DNA of 64,000 nucleotides, from the NCBI GenBank assembly GCA_039519185.1, contig CM076854.1:152612736-152676735 (forward strand). Reading direction: 5' to 3'. Below are positions 34,749 through 47,233 of the stretch, in pieces (the stretch's first letter is position 1; every line of letters starts with the position of its first letter). The position numbers and the translations under genes are program-made. The notes below the pieces were generated by a model. It worked only from the letters and a program-made list of their open reading frames with translations, had not been told where the DNA came from and did no database searches. Source of the DNA: Astragalus membranaceus. Taxonomy: Eukaryota > Streptophyta > Magnoliopsida > Fabales > Fabaceae.

Positions 34749-37700
34749 TGTAATACCCTAATTTTGTCCTATCGAAAAATAAGAAATTTTATTTATTTTT
34801 AATAAAAATAATTATTTTCTTTTTCATGTCGTGTATTATTCTATTTTAGTTGCCACAAGTTTTTAACAAAAATATTTTTATTAGAAGTGAAGAAAAAAAT
34901 ATAAGCAAAGGAGGAAATGGAGGGGGTCTGCAAAAAAAAAAGAATGGAGGTGCAATCAGGATTGGGCCATCAGAAACCCAACCCAACCAAAAAAAAACTA
35001 GCCCAATTCGCCCCAAACCCTAATTCCTATCCAACCCATAACCCAACTCCTCCTAACCCTAATTACTATCCAACCCATACCCATTTCCCCTCCACAAAAC
35101 CCTAATTCGGCCACCCCCCCCCTACCCTAAAAATCATCCACATTCAATCCCCCCCTTAACCCAAAAATTTGGCCACATTCACTCACCTTTCCCCTCCTAA
35201 AAATTCGACCCCACTCCCTCTTTTTCCTCCTTGGAAATTGCTTTTTTTTTCCTCTCCCACACTCCACCTCTCCTCTTTTTTCTCAACTTCCCACTTCCCC
35301 ATTTTTCCCTTCCCCATACACTCAACCTCTCTCTTCTCTCCCCACTCCACGGCTCCAAACCCTCTCTCTCCTCAATCTCACACTTCCTCTCTTCCTCTCA
35401 CTCTCACACACTCATTTTTCTCTTCCCTCACATCACCCTCACGCCTATCTCTCTCTCTTTCTCCAACTCACACTCAACCTTTCCCTCTCTCCCCCCCATC
35501 CTACGACTCTTTCTCCCTCACACTCTCACACACTTCACTTCATCATTTCTCCTACTCACACTCACACACTTCTCTTTCTCTTTCACTCATCCTCCCATTC
35601 CCCCACTCTCCCATCTCCACGCATACCCCTCCCCACCAAACCCTTAAACTCCATTTTTTTCCCTCCTCACATCATTCTCTCTCACTCACGGATTCACTCT
35701 CCTTTCTCACACAAAAAAAAAAGGAAAAAAAAACCATCATTTCTCTTCCTCTGCCATGCCCATACCCCTTTACCCCCTTTTGCACACCATCAAAAAAAAA
35801 CTGTACAAGGCATGTCGAAGATGAAGTCAGAAAAACGAAAGAAAAGACACCCCTTTTTGTATAAATAGGGGCCACAACCATGAAGCAATGAGGAATTTTT
35901 TTTGAGAGAAAGGAAGAAGAAGAGAAGATTTTCGAAAAAAAAAAAGAAGAAAAAGGAGAGTCTAGGTTTTGTTTAGAAAAAGAGAGTTTGAGAGTTTTTT
36001 TTGTTCACTGTATTCTTCTTCTCCCTTTCACAAATTTTATTTTTTTTAGTTTCAAATCTTGTTGTATTGAGGAAATCCGAAGAAAAAAAACTTCTCCTTC
36101 AACATTTCCGGATTTTTCTTTGTTTAAGGTATTATAATGTAATATTTTATTTAATTATTGCTGTTTTATTTTTTTTAGTTGCTATAATTTTGTTCATGTA
36201 AATAAGTATTGCTGTTCTTTTATTTTTAATGTTGTTGCTGTTTTTTTTATTTTTGTTGCTGTAATTTCGTAAATTCTTTGTTTTTAGATATTATTCTTGC
36301 TGTTTTTTATTTAAATATTGTTGCTTTTTTTATTTTATTTTTAATATTGTTGCTGTTTTTTTATTTTTGTTACTGTAAATTCGTAAATTCTTTTTTTAGA
36401 TATTATTGCTGCTGTTTTTTTATTTAAATATTGTTGCTGTTTTTTATTCAAATATTGTTGCTGTTTTTATTTTATTTTTAATATTGTTGCTGTTTTTTTA
36501 TTTTTGTTGTTGTAAATTCGTAAACTCTTTCTTTCTTAGATATTATTGTTGATGTTTTTTTTATTTAAATATTGTTGCTGTTTTTTTTAAATTGTTGCTG
36601 TCATGTTTTTTTAGATTTTATTATTGCTGTTTTTTATTTAGTTGCTGTTTTTTTTTATTTAATTTGGTTGCTGTTTTTATACATATTAAAATGTTGCTGT
36701 TTTTTTATTTAAATTTTTGTTTTTTTATTTAAATATTAATGTGATTTTCGGATTAAAATAAAGCCTTTTTTTGTAAATAAAAATTTTTTTTTAAAAAAAA
36801 AAAATAATTGGCTGCTAACACCACTACATCTTTAAACAAACAGCAAAAGACACCTTTTTCATAACCATGACAATTATTTCAAAAAAAGAGAATATTTCTT
36901 TATAAATTCGCAAATCTTTTTCTCACCGAATGTTTTCTTCTAACGTAGGTAGTAATCAAACCCAAACCGTTTTTTTGAAATAAATTAACGAACCAATCAG
37001 TCAAGGAAAGGTCAAACAATCGTTTTTCTTTTAGCGTCAAACCGCTATTCGCACCCCCCGCATTTTAGTAATATGGCACTCCCCGCTTTCAGCCCAACTT
37101 TTGCGCAAGGGCCCAGAAACCCAAACAATGTTGCTTTGGGCTGATACTAAGCACACCCCCCATTTTTGATACAACATCCCTGTTGCTCGCACCCCCTTTT
37201 TACTATTACCCATTCCGCTTTTATTTACACCATAATGTTTCCAAACCGTCTTTTCTTTCTTTCAAACAATCCAACTCACAAAAAAAAATATAGGTTGTTA
37301 CTAATGGTCACTCTGAGCTTAGCTTGTTTGACCGATAGGGCTAACCATCTTTTTTTTTTAAAAACGGATTAGTAGCGGTGATCACTCTGAATTTATTCGT
37401 TTGATCATCGCAAACACCCGCCTAAACTTCAAGAAATTTTCAGTTAATAGAATACAAACGTAATCTCAACTCCCTTTCTAAAAAAAAAAGTCACGCTTCC
37501 CAGTAAGTATTTTTCGAACAAAACGCTCGATCACAAACCGGGTATTTATAGCGGTCACTCTGGGCCCCGCTCGTTTGAACGCTGTAAACACTTTCTTTCT
37601 CGAATAAGCCAATGTGGTCACCACTCTGGATTTATCTGTTTGGTCACCATGAACGGCCTCTAGTTTTCACAAACTTTTCAAAAAATAAAAAATACCAACA

Positions 37701-38075
37701 CACAAATATTTTCTACCCGAGAACTACGTAGCTTTGATTTCTCCATCGCACCCAGAGATACGTAGGAGCGGGGGCCCACTCCTGTCAAGCGCAAAAAAAA
37801 CTAAATTTTTATTAAGTCTTCCTTTCCGTTTTTTTTTAAATAATAAAAAGGGTAAATTAAAATGTTTTCTTTAAACTAATTTTTTCTACACATTAAATTA
37901 AAAGGTAACCTTTTTAGGATGTTGCGGGGTGCTAGCACCTTCCCCGCACTTAATCGACCCCCGAACCCAAAAACAAAGGTTTTTTCAATGTTTTTCCTAA
38001 AAATAAATATTGATGGCGACTCCATTGTTCAAAAACAACGAAGAATCCCTCCTTCGGATTTTTCAGTCGCTACAG
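34749..38075 (+). repeat. Ogre 3' LTR
   Basis: This 3,327-bp LTR is nearly identical to the 5' LTR. The differences I could see are scattered substitutions and homopolymer-length changes (for example GGTGACCA at 22820 versus GGTCACCA at 37616, which weakens one stem). It is followed by the duplication GAGCT. Confidence 0.95.
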
Positions 38076-38080
38076 AGCTT

Positions 38081-38818
38081 AAACCACCACATGCAAGTGT
38101 ATAAGAGAGGTTGGGGTTGGTTTTGGTTCCTGCTGTTTCCAGCAACAATGTGTCATTTTGAAACGAACCTAACTCAGTCAATTCTCAACTAAATTTAGCA
38201 AAACGAGTGTCTATTGTGAGGGGATTTTGTCTAGTTTCTGAGGGTTCAGGTTTCGTGTTTATACGACAAGTATTCGAGGCGTTATCAATGAAACATTGTG
38301 ACTAGTTCAAAACTGTCACTCATTCAAAAGTGAAACTTGCACTTATATTTTCTCCCTCAATACTCAATCAAATCAAGTGGTTCTTGTGCCTATGTTGAAT
38401 CATTTTGTGTCTAGTTTCTGAATAATTAAAAATGAACTTTAAAGGAGGTCTGTACAGTGGGTGACGAAGGAAATACCAGAGGGTGTCAAAACTGTTTTCT
38501 GCAGAATTGTTGTTTTTGGACGTGAGTGTGTTGTTTGGTGTTTTAATGAGCTGAAGGAAAATTGATGTGGAAAATACTAAAATACCCTTCTACTTAACTC
38601 TCATCTAATTTCTCACTTAAATCCCAATTTAACTCAACAATTACCAATAAGTCAGTTACTTAATACAAGGTGGCAAACAAGCACACAAAAAACCATTTAA
38701 CCCATGACAATTATCATATTTATAATTAATTTTGCTAACTTATTTAACTTAGCTAACAAATTATCTCATGACCCTTGCTAATTTCGATAAATGAAATTAG
38801 CTAAATTGGGGATGTTAC
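38081..38818 (-). repeat. Fourth segment of the CTTTC-flanked solo LTR
   Basis: This LTR sequence continues from 19956 across the Ogre element. No gene is visible. It ends at GATGTTAC, where the next nested element begins; its final A is base 43767. Confidence 0.65.
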
Positions 38819-39547
38819 TGTGAGAACAATTTGTTAGGGAAGATGCTGCAACACTTGATCAATGATGAAGATGATGACGACCGCAGTTGATTCTAAAGCG
38901 TGTGTAAACACACTAACCTTTAGGTTCGATTCGCCTCCACCAATTCTAACCAATTGGATGCAATAGGGTGTCTTGCGAATCCCCTTCAGGATACTTTAGA
39001 AACCTTGAAGTGATTTGCACAATCACAACAAGCCTATCTCTTGATAATAGTTTACAAAATTATGTTTCTTATATCTCACTCATGCATTAGAGAAGTATAA
39101 GATGATTTATGGTGATGTAAATGGGAGATATTTGGCCTAAGATCAGAGCCAAATTCATGTGCTTTCCTCCCTCTAAGTGCCTCTATTTATAGACAACTTC
39201 AAGCACTTAGTGAAGAGATACAACACTTCAAATGAATTCTGTCCATAAATGGTTATGTACCGTTAACAACGAAATCCTATCACAACTGTTGCGTTGGTCT
39301 AGTGGTGAAGGCTTGTGATTGTTCGCCCTTTGGTCGCGTGTTCGAATCCCACTTGCACCTTTTCGTTTCAAGGTTTAGCCGTTATTTTATCTTAAATTAA
39401 ATCCAGCAAAAACCAAAACTGATGCATGAGTGATTCGAACCCAGGCACAAGCACACATATAACCATACACCCAACCATCAAACCAATTGTAAGTTCAGGA
39501 TATTAAACAGAATCATCCATATATATATTTTGGAAATATATCTCACA
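38819..39547 (-). repeat. 3' LTR of the 729-bp-LTR element
   Basis: It is almost identical to 43033-43761. The terminal inverted TGTGAGA/TCTCACA is longer than the usual TG/CA. It contains a CTATTTATAG promoter-like motif near 39182 and a tRNA-like stretch. Confidence 0.88.
39289..39359 (+). other. tRNA-like sequence inside an LTR
   Basis: GTTGGTCTAGTGGTGAAGG has a box-A-like TGGTCTAGTGG (39295-39305). GTGTTCGAATCCCACTTGC has a box-B-like GTTCGAATCC (39339-39350), at normal spacing for a Pol III promoter. The acceptor stem does not pair well, so it is a tRNA-derived relic rather than a tRNA gene. The plus-strand sense is opposite to the element. The same stretch is at 43503-43573. Confidence 0.6.
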
Positions 39548-40227
39548 ATCCCCCACCATTTACAAAATATAACTAAATCCCACAATTTTGGAAATATCAT
39601 GGTTTTAGATAATGGTATCTTACGATTTGAACCATTACTTAGTGAATTAAGTTTTCCACTTATCCCGAATAGACATTGGTAGACAAGCTTTGAACCAACT
39701 ATTCATTAGAACAAGTGTGCATAACTCACACATGAAATCTCGGTACTATCAAAAGAATTATGAAGATGACACTTTTGTTTAGGCCTTGTGTCGTGTATCA
39801 TTTTCCTGAGAGCTTTAAGAGTCAAGCCCTTAGTCTCCAAGAAGCGGCCTCACTTCACTCTCATATAGGTAGACTCTATTGGAAGCACTCCCATAATAAG
39901 TGTGGATACCTTGTGTTGCAGGTAACCTGATATTGCAGGATGTGTTTTGATGATGAAAAAGACAAAGGTAAGATTGACGGTCAAAGTCAATAAAAGTGAC
40001 TAAACGTCAAAGTCACAATCCAAGACAAGCAAGCCAAGAACTGAAGATTCAAGTTTAAGGGTAGTCCTTAAATATAAGGGTAGTCCTTAGGGTTTGGGTG
40101 TGTCTTAGGAAAAAGTGTAAGCTCTTTCAAAAGGTCAGCTCGTATCTCAAAGTCTCACACACTCACAAAGTTTTTTAAAGGTGCATGCATATTTACGTAA
40201 ACATTTCTATCACCTTTAAAATAACAA

Positions 40228-40584
40228 AATCGATTTCCTCATGCATGAACAAATATCAAAATCGATTTTCAGGTAAAATAGAAAAGCTATAAATCGATTT
40301 TCAGGTCATGTACTTTCAGTACATAAATCGATTTCTGAGCCAAATATTTTTTTAAGGGAAGAATCGATTCCTAACCTTTTGCACATAACTGAGAATCGAT
40401 TCCCACTTGTCTCAGGCAAGCTGAAAATCGATTCCTACATATTTTCACTAAGTATAGAATCGATTCCTAGCTTTCCATGGTACTCAAGAATCGATTTCCC
40501 ATATTTTACAAACAAAGATAGAATCGATTCCTTACCTAAATAAATCGATTCCTAGATCAAATACATTTTAACAAAGAATCGATT
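40228..40584. repeat. Array of twelve AATCGATT palindromes, about 32-bp spacing
   Basis: AATCGATT starts at 40228, 40260, 40292, 40326, 40362, 40394, 40426, 40458, 40489, 40522, 40543 and 40577. Intervals are 31-36 bp except one of 21. The DNA between is not conserved. The array ends about 40 bp before the TATA box. Confidence 0.9.
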
Positions 40585-40624
40585 CCTACACTATTTTCAA
40601 CGTAAAAATGAATTCCTCATAGCC

Positions 40625-40632
40625 TATAAATA
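40625..40632 (+). promoter_or_regulatory. TATA box of the solo LTR
   Basis: TATAAATA in the context AGCCTATAAATAGGC, directly downstream of the AATCGATT array. Confidence 0.65.
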
Positions 40633-41335
40633 GGCAGTGCTTCACGTTCATTTTCACACAACCCATTTCACGAATCAGAGAACTTTTGAGAAAAACTCTT
40701 TACGCTTTTACTTTTGCTCGTCACGCACCGTTGGTCCGTCTGAGCTGATCTGTTGCTAAGAGTTAGTTGGGGTTGTATTCTTCAAGTTGTAATATCTGCC
40801 TACACTAGAGGTATTTCTGCATTTACAATTATTTATTATTTAACTGTTGTGTTTTGTTCTAGGGAGTGGGGTATCTCTCTAGGGTAGCTGCATGTACTAG
40901 GATGTGGGGTATCTTTCTAGGGCAGTTGATTGTAACAGGGGTGGGGTATCTCTTGTTATTGTTATATTAGATCTGAGGGCTCTCTATAGGTGGGGTATCC
41001 TAGGAGGAGAGTGCCTGAGTCTGTAAAGGTTTTCCAAGGCACCTGTAAGCCTTGTTGTTGTTTTAGTGGAAAATCTCACAAGGGTGTGAGGACTGGACGT
41101 AGGTCACTAGGAGGTGACCGAACCAGGATAAATCTCTGCGTGCTTTACTGCTTTCCTGCTTTACTATTATACCGCTTTACTGCTTTATATTCTAATTCCT
41201 TCGCTTCCACTTAACCTACGCGAAAAATTGATCTAAGTCATTGAAAAGGGGAAAAACGTTTTTGAAAGATCTGAAAAGTTTTTAAATCTCAATTCACCCC
41301 CCCTCTTGAGACTGAAGCCACTTGGTAACAATAAG

Positions 41336-43032
41336 CACTTCAGCACATATATATGCTATAGGTCTATTAAGAGAAAAAACTCAACCTTCCAACTTTATAC
41401 TTACGGTCCAAGTACTTATAAACCTTGGGATGCATCTATTATCAAGTACTTCAATCACTCTTATAGTGTACTTTCACCATTGAACTCAAGACTTGATTTT
41501 ATCCAAGTGTGAGTCGAGTTTCCACTATTGGTGATCAATTAGATATGGGTTTCTATCACATCCCCAATGATGTCTTCAACATCATATCCTTGTCAATTCT
41601 TTCGTCAAAGAATTGCAAAATTCATTTCAACTTTTATACACTTTGAATATTCAATTACTCACATAACTATGCCTTTATATATTCTTGATATAATTGATAT
41701 CCCAAAACCATGACATTTGAGTCATTTGATTATCTTGTGTCACATGCACAAATTTATATCATTGCTATTAACATATTATACAGTTGTCATTAACATATTA
41801 ACAAGCATTTCAATTTGTATCTACTCTCATATTAGTGTATCCAAGATATCATACATTGAATGTATTAATGTCCATAGCAATAGTAAACTTGATCATAAAA
41901 GATTGTCATACTCAACGTTTAATTGCATAAGGTGGGTCCAAACATGTAAGTCATATACTTCACATAAGATTAAATACAACACTTTAGAATTTATTTCCTT
42001 GTTATGAAAAGTAACATTTTCACCCTAGTTAACAAATAACTAATACATGTATCATGGATTCTAAGTGTCAAATTTCAGTCTCATGTATAAATATATGTTC
42101 TATGGTAAAACGAAATAATAAGCACAATAGAAAAATAAACAATGAAATAAAATCATTAATATTTCCGATGACTTTCTTCCATGAACATTTGTCAACTTAC
42201 AATAATTTAAAACCTACCCAAATTATTTTCAATATTAAGACAAGTAATAAATTAACAATTACTTTCATATTATTATGAACATATAATATGGGATCATCAA
42301 TTCTAAATATATTAATTTCTTTCATTACACAACAACATCACTAAAAACATGCACTTACAAATTAAGGCAGCAAATTTACATTACTTTCATGCTATTATAA
42401 AAAGCATACAAAAGTGCAAATATTCAAAATTAATTTGGTATTAAAACAATATGAAAATCATGTTCATTTAGTTTTCCCTTCAAATACTTGAAACTAAAAC
42501 ATTCTATATTTCATGCAACTAAGTATTCTCCATTGCACATCATCATGACAATAAAATAATTGATATGAAACGTACTATCATATACGGTGACATGAATTTA
42601 AAACAAATCATATAACTAATTTCATATTTAAAATTGAACAACATACAAGCACGCATGTATCATATATCAAATAAGTTTGTAAAACATAATTAACTATGTA
42701 GTCACAATTTTGTAACACATGGTTTAGAGTTCCGATTCATGAAAACTATTTCCAAAACACAAATTATTTTTAGTTTAAACAAACCATTTTCATGAATAAA
42801 CTTGAATTAAAATTCATCTATACATGTGTTTATAAATTTAGATATTCATCAAACATATCATGTATATTTATATAGTAACTGTGTACCTTTCACCATAGTA
42901 GAAAGTTATTACCATTAATCATCTTCAACTTTAATATATATGAAGTCATCTCTTTTAAGGTGTATGTAGAAAATATCTTCTTTCAAACTTGCAGCCATCA
43001 TTCAACACAAATGCAAAATCGAACCTAAAGAC
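41336..43032 (-). other. Internal region of the 729-bp-LTR element, no gene
   Basis: Very AT-rich sequence with only short chance frames. I see no retroelement protein motif on either strand. Confidence 0.55.
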
Positions 43033-43761
43033 TGTGAGAACAATTTGTTGGGGAAGATGCTGCAACACTTGATCAATGATGAAGATGATGACGACCGCAG
43101 TTGATTCTAAAGCGTGTGTAAACACACTAACCTTTAGGTTCGATTCGCCCCCACCAATTCTAACCAATTGGATGCAATAGGGTGTCTTGCGAATCCCCTT
43201 CAGGATACTTTAGAAACCTTGAAGTGATTTTCACAATCACAACAAGCCTATCTCTTGATAATAGTTTACAAAATTATGTTTCTTATATCTCACTCATGCA
43301 TTAGAGAAATATAAGATGATTTATGGTGATGTAAATGGGAGATATTTGGCCTAAGATCAGAGCCAAATTCATGTGCTTTCTTCCCTCTAAGTGCCTCTAT
43401 TTATAGACAACTTCAAGCACTTAGTGAAGAGATACAACACTTCAAATGAATTCTGTCCATAAATGGTTATGTACTGTTAACAACGAAATCCTATCACAGC
43501 TGTTGCGTTGGTCTAGTGGTGAAGGCATGTGATTGTTCGCCCTTTGGTCGTGTGTTCGAATCCCACTTGCACCTTTTCGTTTCAAGTTTTAGCCGTTATT
43601 TTATCTTAAATTAAATCCAGCAAAAACCAAAACTGATGCATGAGTGATTCGAACCCAGGCACAAGCACAGATATAACCATACACCCAACCATCAAACCAA
43701 TTGTAAGTTCATGAACTTAAACAGAATCATCCATATATATATTTTGGAAATATATCTCACA
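43033..43761 (-). repeat. 5' LTR of the 729-bp-LTR element
   Basis: This 729-bp copy of 38819-39547 includes the tRNA-like stretch (box A 43509-43519, box B 43553-43564). It is followed by ATTAC, then the last A of the gypsy-type LTR, then CTTTC and copia sequence. Confidence 0.88.
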
Positions 43762-43772
43762 ATTACACTTTC

Positions 43773-45105
43773 CACTTTGTCCAGTCATTTCTTTGTCGAC
43801 AATCTTCGATGGACTTTGGTTCATGATCCTCATTATCACTCATCACATTTAGCATTATATTATATATCAAAATATCGTCAACGTTGAGTTTACTTCGGTT
43901 CCATCTTTCTCCATCCATGACATAATTTATTGAGATTTCATTTCCACAAATTTCAGAATTTTTCAAGTACCTGATTAGTTCTTCTGGAACTTGAAAAATC
44001 AATTATGTCAAATTACTCTTTTAGAGCTTCCATATCCTCCTTTGGGTCATCTTACTTTTAAGCCCATTTCTTTGTTTGAAGATTATTTCTTTTTCTTTGG
44101 AACCGACCATGCTTTGCAATGTTTGAGTGTCCAACAGGGACATCAATTTTAATTGGAGCACTGCAGTTGTGATTAATTTGCTAAATTTTGCAGATGAGTT
44201 ATCTTCTCATTGGTTTGTAAGAGGATCAAGATGGGATAATAATAATTTTTTTCAAATAATATTCATTTTCAGCTGCTCGTCTCTCCCCCTAATATTGGGA
44301 AAACTAATTCATCACAATTTTAATCAACTAACTTAGCTATAAATACATCTCCAGTTGTTGGCTCAACATACTTTATCATGGATGGAGATTCATGTATTCA
44401 TGTATTCCCAACATTCTTTAAGCATACTTCTTATTGTATAGTAGTGTAGTAATGTGAACATACACAACGCATCCAAAAAATTTAAGATGGGAGATATTGG
44501 ATTATTGACTAAAAATCAATCATAAAAGGGAGAGCTTACATATGATACATTATTGGCTTGATGCGTATCAATGTATTTGCTTGCAATATTGCATGTTCCC
44601 ATGTAGAAATTGAAGTTTTGATCTCATAAGAATTGATCATATTATTAACTTTAGATGCCTAATGAATGGTTCTTCAAGACCATTTTATGGATAAACATAG
44701 CTATGTGATGTCCAATATCAATTCTAATATACATACAATACTTACCAAATTATTCCAAGATAATTCACATAATGACCTCTTACTCAAATTAGTTGAGCAA
44801 ACCATCTCACAAACTTCAAGTTGTGAGTTGGCGACATATATATGTGGTCATCTAATTGATGCATCAATTAAAATCATAAAATATCACGTGATTGATGTAT
44901 TTGTTTAAAAATATCACCTTATACACATTTTAGAAATGTGAGGGACTTATTCTTTCAAATTCTCAACTTGCTTTGGGAACTAGTAATACACAAAAGTTAA
45001 TGTATTGAAGAATCTACGGGCTCTTCAATACAGGTTCACTAAAATTCTTAACTATTTTTTCGCATCATAATAGACCCGGGATGGCCCAACCGGTCTTGCC
45101 AACGA
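43773..45105 (-). pseudogene. Copia integrase and linker remnant
   Basis: Minus-strand fragments in order: the GAG-pre-integrase motif WQDRLGHPGSIMMRK (about 45101-45060); an integrase piece AILQANTLIRIKP (about 44620-44580); the integrase end IKYVEPTTGDVFIAK (about 44385-44335); GGETSS-like and NAPIRIDVPVG-like remnants to about 44110; and the linker ISINYVMDGERWNRSKL and PKSIEDCRQRNDWTKWK (about 43950-43773). Stops and frameshifts are frequent. The piece ends at the CTTTC duplication and continues at 2275. The catalytic DDE core is too decayed to assign residue by residue. Confidence 0.8.
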
Positions 45106-46770
45106 TAAATTTATTATAATCCATAAACTTCTGGTTTAAGGTAGCATGTGTGTACTAATATACATTTAGTACAAACTCAAAGAAAAATTATTTTTCCACA
45201 TGATCTCCTCTTAGATTGATATCGTCTGAAACTTTATTAGTTTCCATGAGACTTGAGAGAATAAATGTGGTATCAATCTGTGAAAACCTTTTGTTCCTCA
45301 AGCTTGTAACAATACATTAGCTCTTCTTGAGCCTTCAATTATACATGCAAACTTTTGGTTGCAAGTTCATAATAAAAACACACACTACCATATGACTTTC
45401 TAATAGTTTATATGCATTAAAACATATGACATAGAAAAACTTATTATATTGAAGAATCTTCTGGTCCTTCAAAAATATTAATACGTGTCGTCATTTTTAT
45501 ATTAAAAAAATATAATTGAACACATACTAAATAGTAAAATCATGCAGACTATTAAACTTCGGGTTTAAAACAACATTTTACTTTTTAAAAGTGCATAGCA
45601 AACTTTTGTTTTTCCATAGCATAATTTTAATTGCACTCATATGTTTTACAATATTAAGTTAGCATGAAATCAAAACAAGATAAAAAGATCTAATTCTTTA
45701 AAAAAAAAGAACATAAAAAGATCTAATTCTTTAAGAAATACCTCGCCGTATCACATATTTTTTCTATTGTTTCCACTCATGAAATGAAATACTAGAATTC
45801 CAAGAGTAAGTAGGAAGAGACGTTACATTTCGAAAAATTAAACTTTGTCATAATGTATATGAGTTACTACATCATTATTTTCAAAAAAAGAAAACCATTA
45901 TGAAAAATAGTAAAGAATATAACCATAAATCATAAATCATAATAAAGTTCAATTGCTACGTGACCTTTCACATTTTAATCAACAATCACTCTTTTTTTCA
46001 ATCAAATTATGTCTAAACTTTCAAAATATTCTTGAAAGTATTTTCTCAATTTTGCTACTTCAAGAGCATAATTGTGATATATAAAAATAATTTATTTTTC
46101 TCTCACTTTTCCTTGTTTCAAAGTATACTAAGATCAAATAAATCTTATAGATTTCAATCACGGTCTAAATGTCTAGTTATGCAGGAACTCGACCTCAAAT
46201 CTTTCATATTTTTGTGGTCAAAGAAATTTTTCATAAAGGATAACGGTAACGTTTACTACATCAATGATCATAATCACAACTTTTGTTGTACTCAATGTTT
46301 TAATTTGATTCATTCTCTTCTAGGAACAAAGTTCAATTCATTGAGTGGTTTGTGATTATTTTTTCCGTTACAACATCACATAATCTTGATTCAGAATATT
46401 CTTGTAAATATTTTCTCATTTGTGCTACTCCAGGAGTATACTCAAGTAAAATTTCCCCTATATTCCTTTGATTCAATTATACTAAGATCAAATAGATCAT
46501 TTAGATTACAATCATGGTCTAAAGGTTTAGTTCTTCAAGAACTTGACCACAAATCTTTCACAAGTGATGATCAAGAAAAATCATACTTTCTAACAATTTG
46601 CTCTTCAAGAACTATACAACGAATTTGTATGTTTACCATCATTATTTGAACAATCCTCCAGGGATGGTTGAATGTTAATAATTTTTTTTTTAATTTCTTC
46701 AAGAACTATATCACAAAATTTTTATTTAAAAGCTTCAAGAACTATATTACAAACGTTCACACTTTGAGCA
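45106..46770 (-). other. Decayed copia gag/protease region
   Basis: By position this should be copia gag and protease. It is AT-rich with many stops in all frames, and I could not identify a zinc knuckle or protease motif. A pair of related units (about 46030-46360 and 46386-46640, with AAGATCAAATA and CAAATCTTTCA in both) suggests an internal duplication. Confidence 0.4.
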
Positions 46771-46774
46771 ATCC

Positions 46775-47012
46775 TACAAGATGCTTCAATATTAAGTTAT
46801 TTGTGCAATCCTTCTGGGATGTTTGACTAGGGAATTCTTCTAGAATTCATTATGAATATGGGACAAACACGATATGCTTCAAATTCTTTGTGCAATCCTT
46901 CTAGGATGCTTGAATGATGAATTCTTCTGGAATTCATCAAGGATAGACAAATAGTTGTCCTTGTGCAATCCAACAGGGATGCTTGAATGTTGAATTCTTC
47001 AGGAATTCATCA
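46775..47012 (-). repeat. Degenerate tandem repeats in the copia leader
   Basis: Units of the type TGTGCAATCCTTCTGGGATG followed by GAATTCTTCTGGAATTCATC occur about four times. They lie between the 5' LTR and the expected gag start. Confidence 0.7.
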
Positions 47013-47233
47013 AAAATAGAAAACCTGATAACCATGGTAGCTAAATAAAATTCTCAATAAAATTTTATACAAGAAATATAACATATTCACATGATAAAAT
47101 AAAAACTATAAGAAAACAAAACATGATAATATGAGTTAGATTAACTATAAGATAATAGAAGAAAACATATCTTTGCCAAATAGCCTCCAAGCTTATTAAG
47201 CCGTCATTTTGGTAGAGTTTGGTGCTGATAACG

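Larger units (their letters stand above)
19962..38075 (+). mobile_element. Full-length Ogre-type Ty3/gypsy retrotransposon
   Basis: The LTRs at 19962-23277 and 34749-38075 bound an 18.1-kb element flanked by the perfect duplication GAGCT (19957-19961 and 38076-38080). Internal order: PBS, leader, extra ORF1, gag, protease with a G-patch-like segment, probable intron, RT-RNase H, second RNase H, integrase, long repeat-rich 3' UTR, polypurine tract. ORF1 before gag, a PRO-RT intron and a second RNase H are hallmarks of the Ogre branch of Tat elements. The LTRs are nearly identical, so insertion was recent, yet all coding regions contain stops or frameshifts, so this copy needs help in trans. 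Confidence 0.95.
39901..41330 (+). mobile_element. Nested solo LTR, Maximus/SIRE-like
   Basis: A 1,430-bp segment starts TGTGGATACC and ends TTGGTAACA, with the perfect duplication ATAAG (39896-39900 and 41331-41335). The end CAATTCACCCCCCCTCTTGAG-type segment (about 41289) and repeated AATCGATT motifs are familiar from Maximus/SIRE copia LTRs of legumes. The TATA box at 40625 gives plus orientation. It sits in the internal region of the 729-bp-LTR element; no coding part remains. Confidence 0.85.
38819..43761 (-). mobile_element. Non-autonomous LTR element with 729-bp LTRs
   Basis: Two LTRs of equal length, 38819-39547 and 43033-43761, start TGTGAGA and end TCTCACA. Flanks are GTTAC (38814-38818) and ATTAC (43762-43766), a 5-bp duplication with one mismatch. 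The purine tract AAATGGTGGGGGAT, read on the minus strand next to 39548, gives minus orientation. Internal sequence (about 2 kb after removing a nested solo LTR) is AT-rich and codes for nothing I can recognise, so it is non-autonomous. No standard PBS is evident next to the 5' LTR. Confidence 0.82.
2281..43767 (-). mobile_element. Solo LTR of a Ty3/gypsy-type element, in five pieces
   Basis: The segment begins TGTAATACCC and ends GTTACA, flanked by the perfect 5-bp duplication CTTTC (2276-2280 and 43768-43772) inside the copia RT-integrase linker. Once nested elements (each with its own duplication) are removed, the remaining pieces are 2281-2727, 14197-14465, 18928-19961, 38081-38818 and base 43767, about 2.5 kb in total. 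The ends read as an LTR on the minus strand (TGTAACATCCCC... to ...GGGTATTACA), a pattern common in Tekay-like chromoviruses. There is no internal coding region, so a solo LTR left by unequal recombination is the simplest reading. The lineage is inferred from the termini only. Confidence 0.8.

Noticed and set aside
39289..39359. A functional tRNA gene.
   Set aside because: Box A and B are present, but the acceptor stem does not pair and the copy lies within both LTRs of a mobile element.
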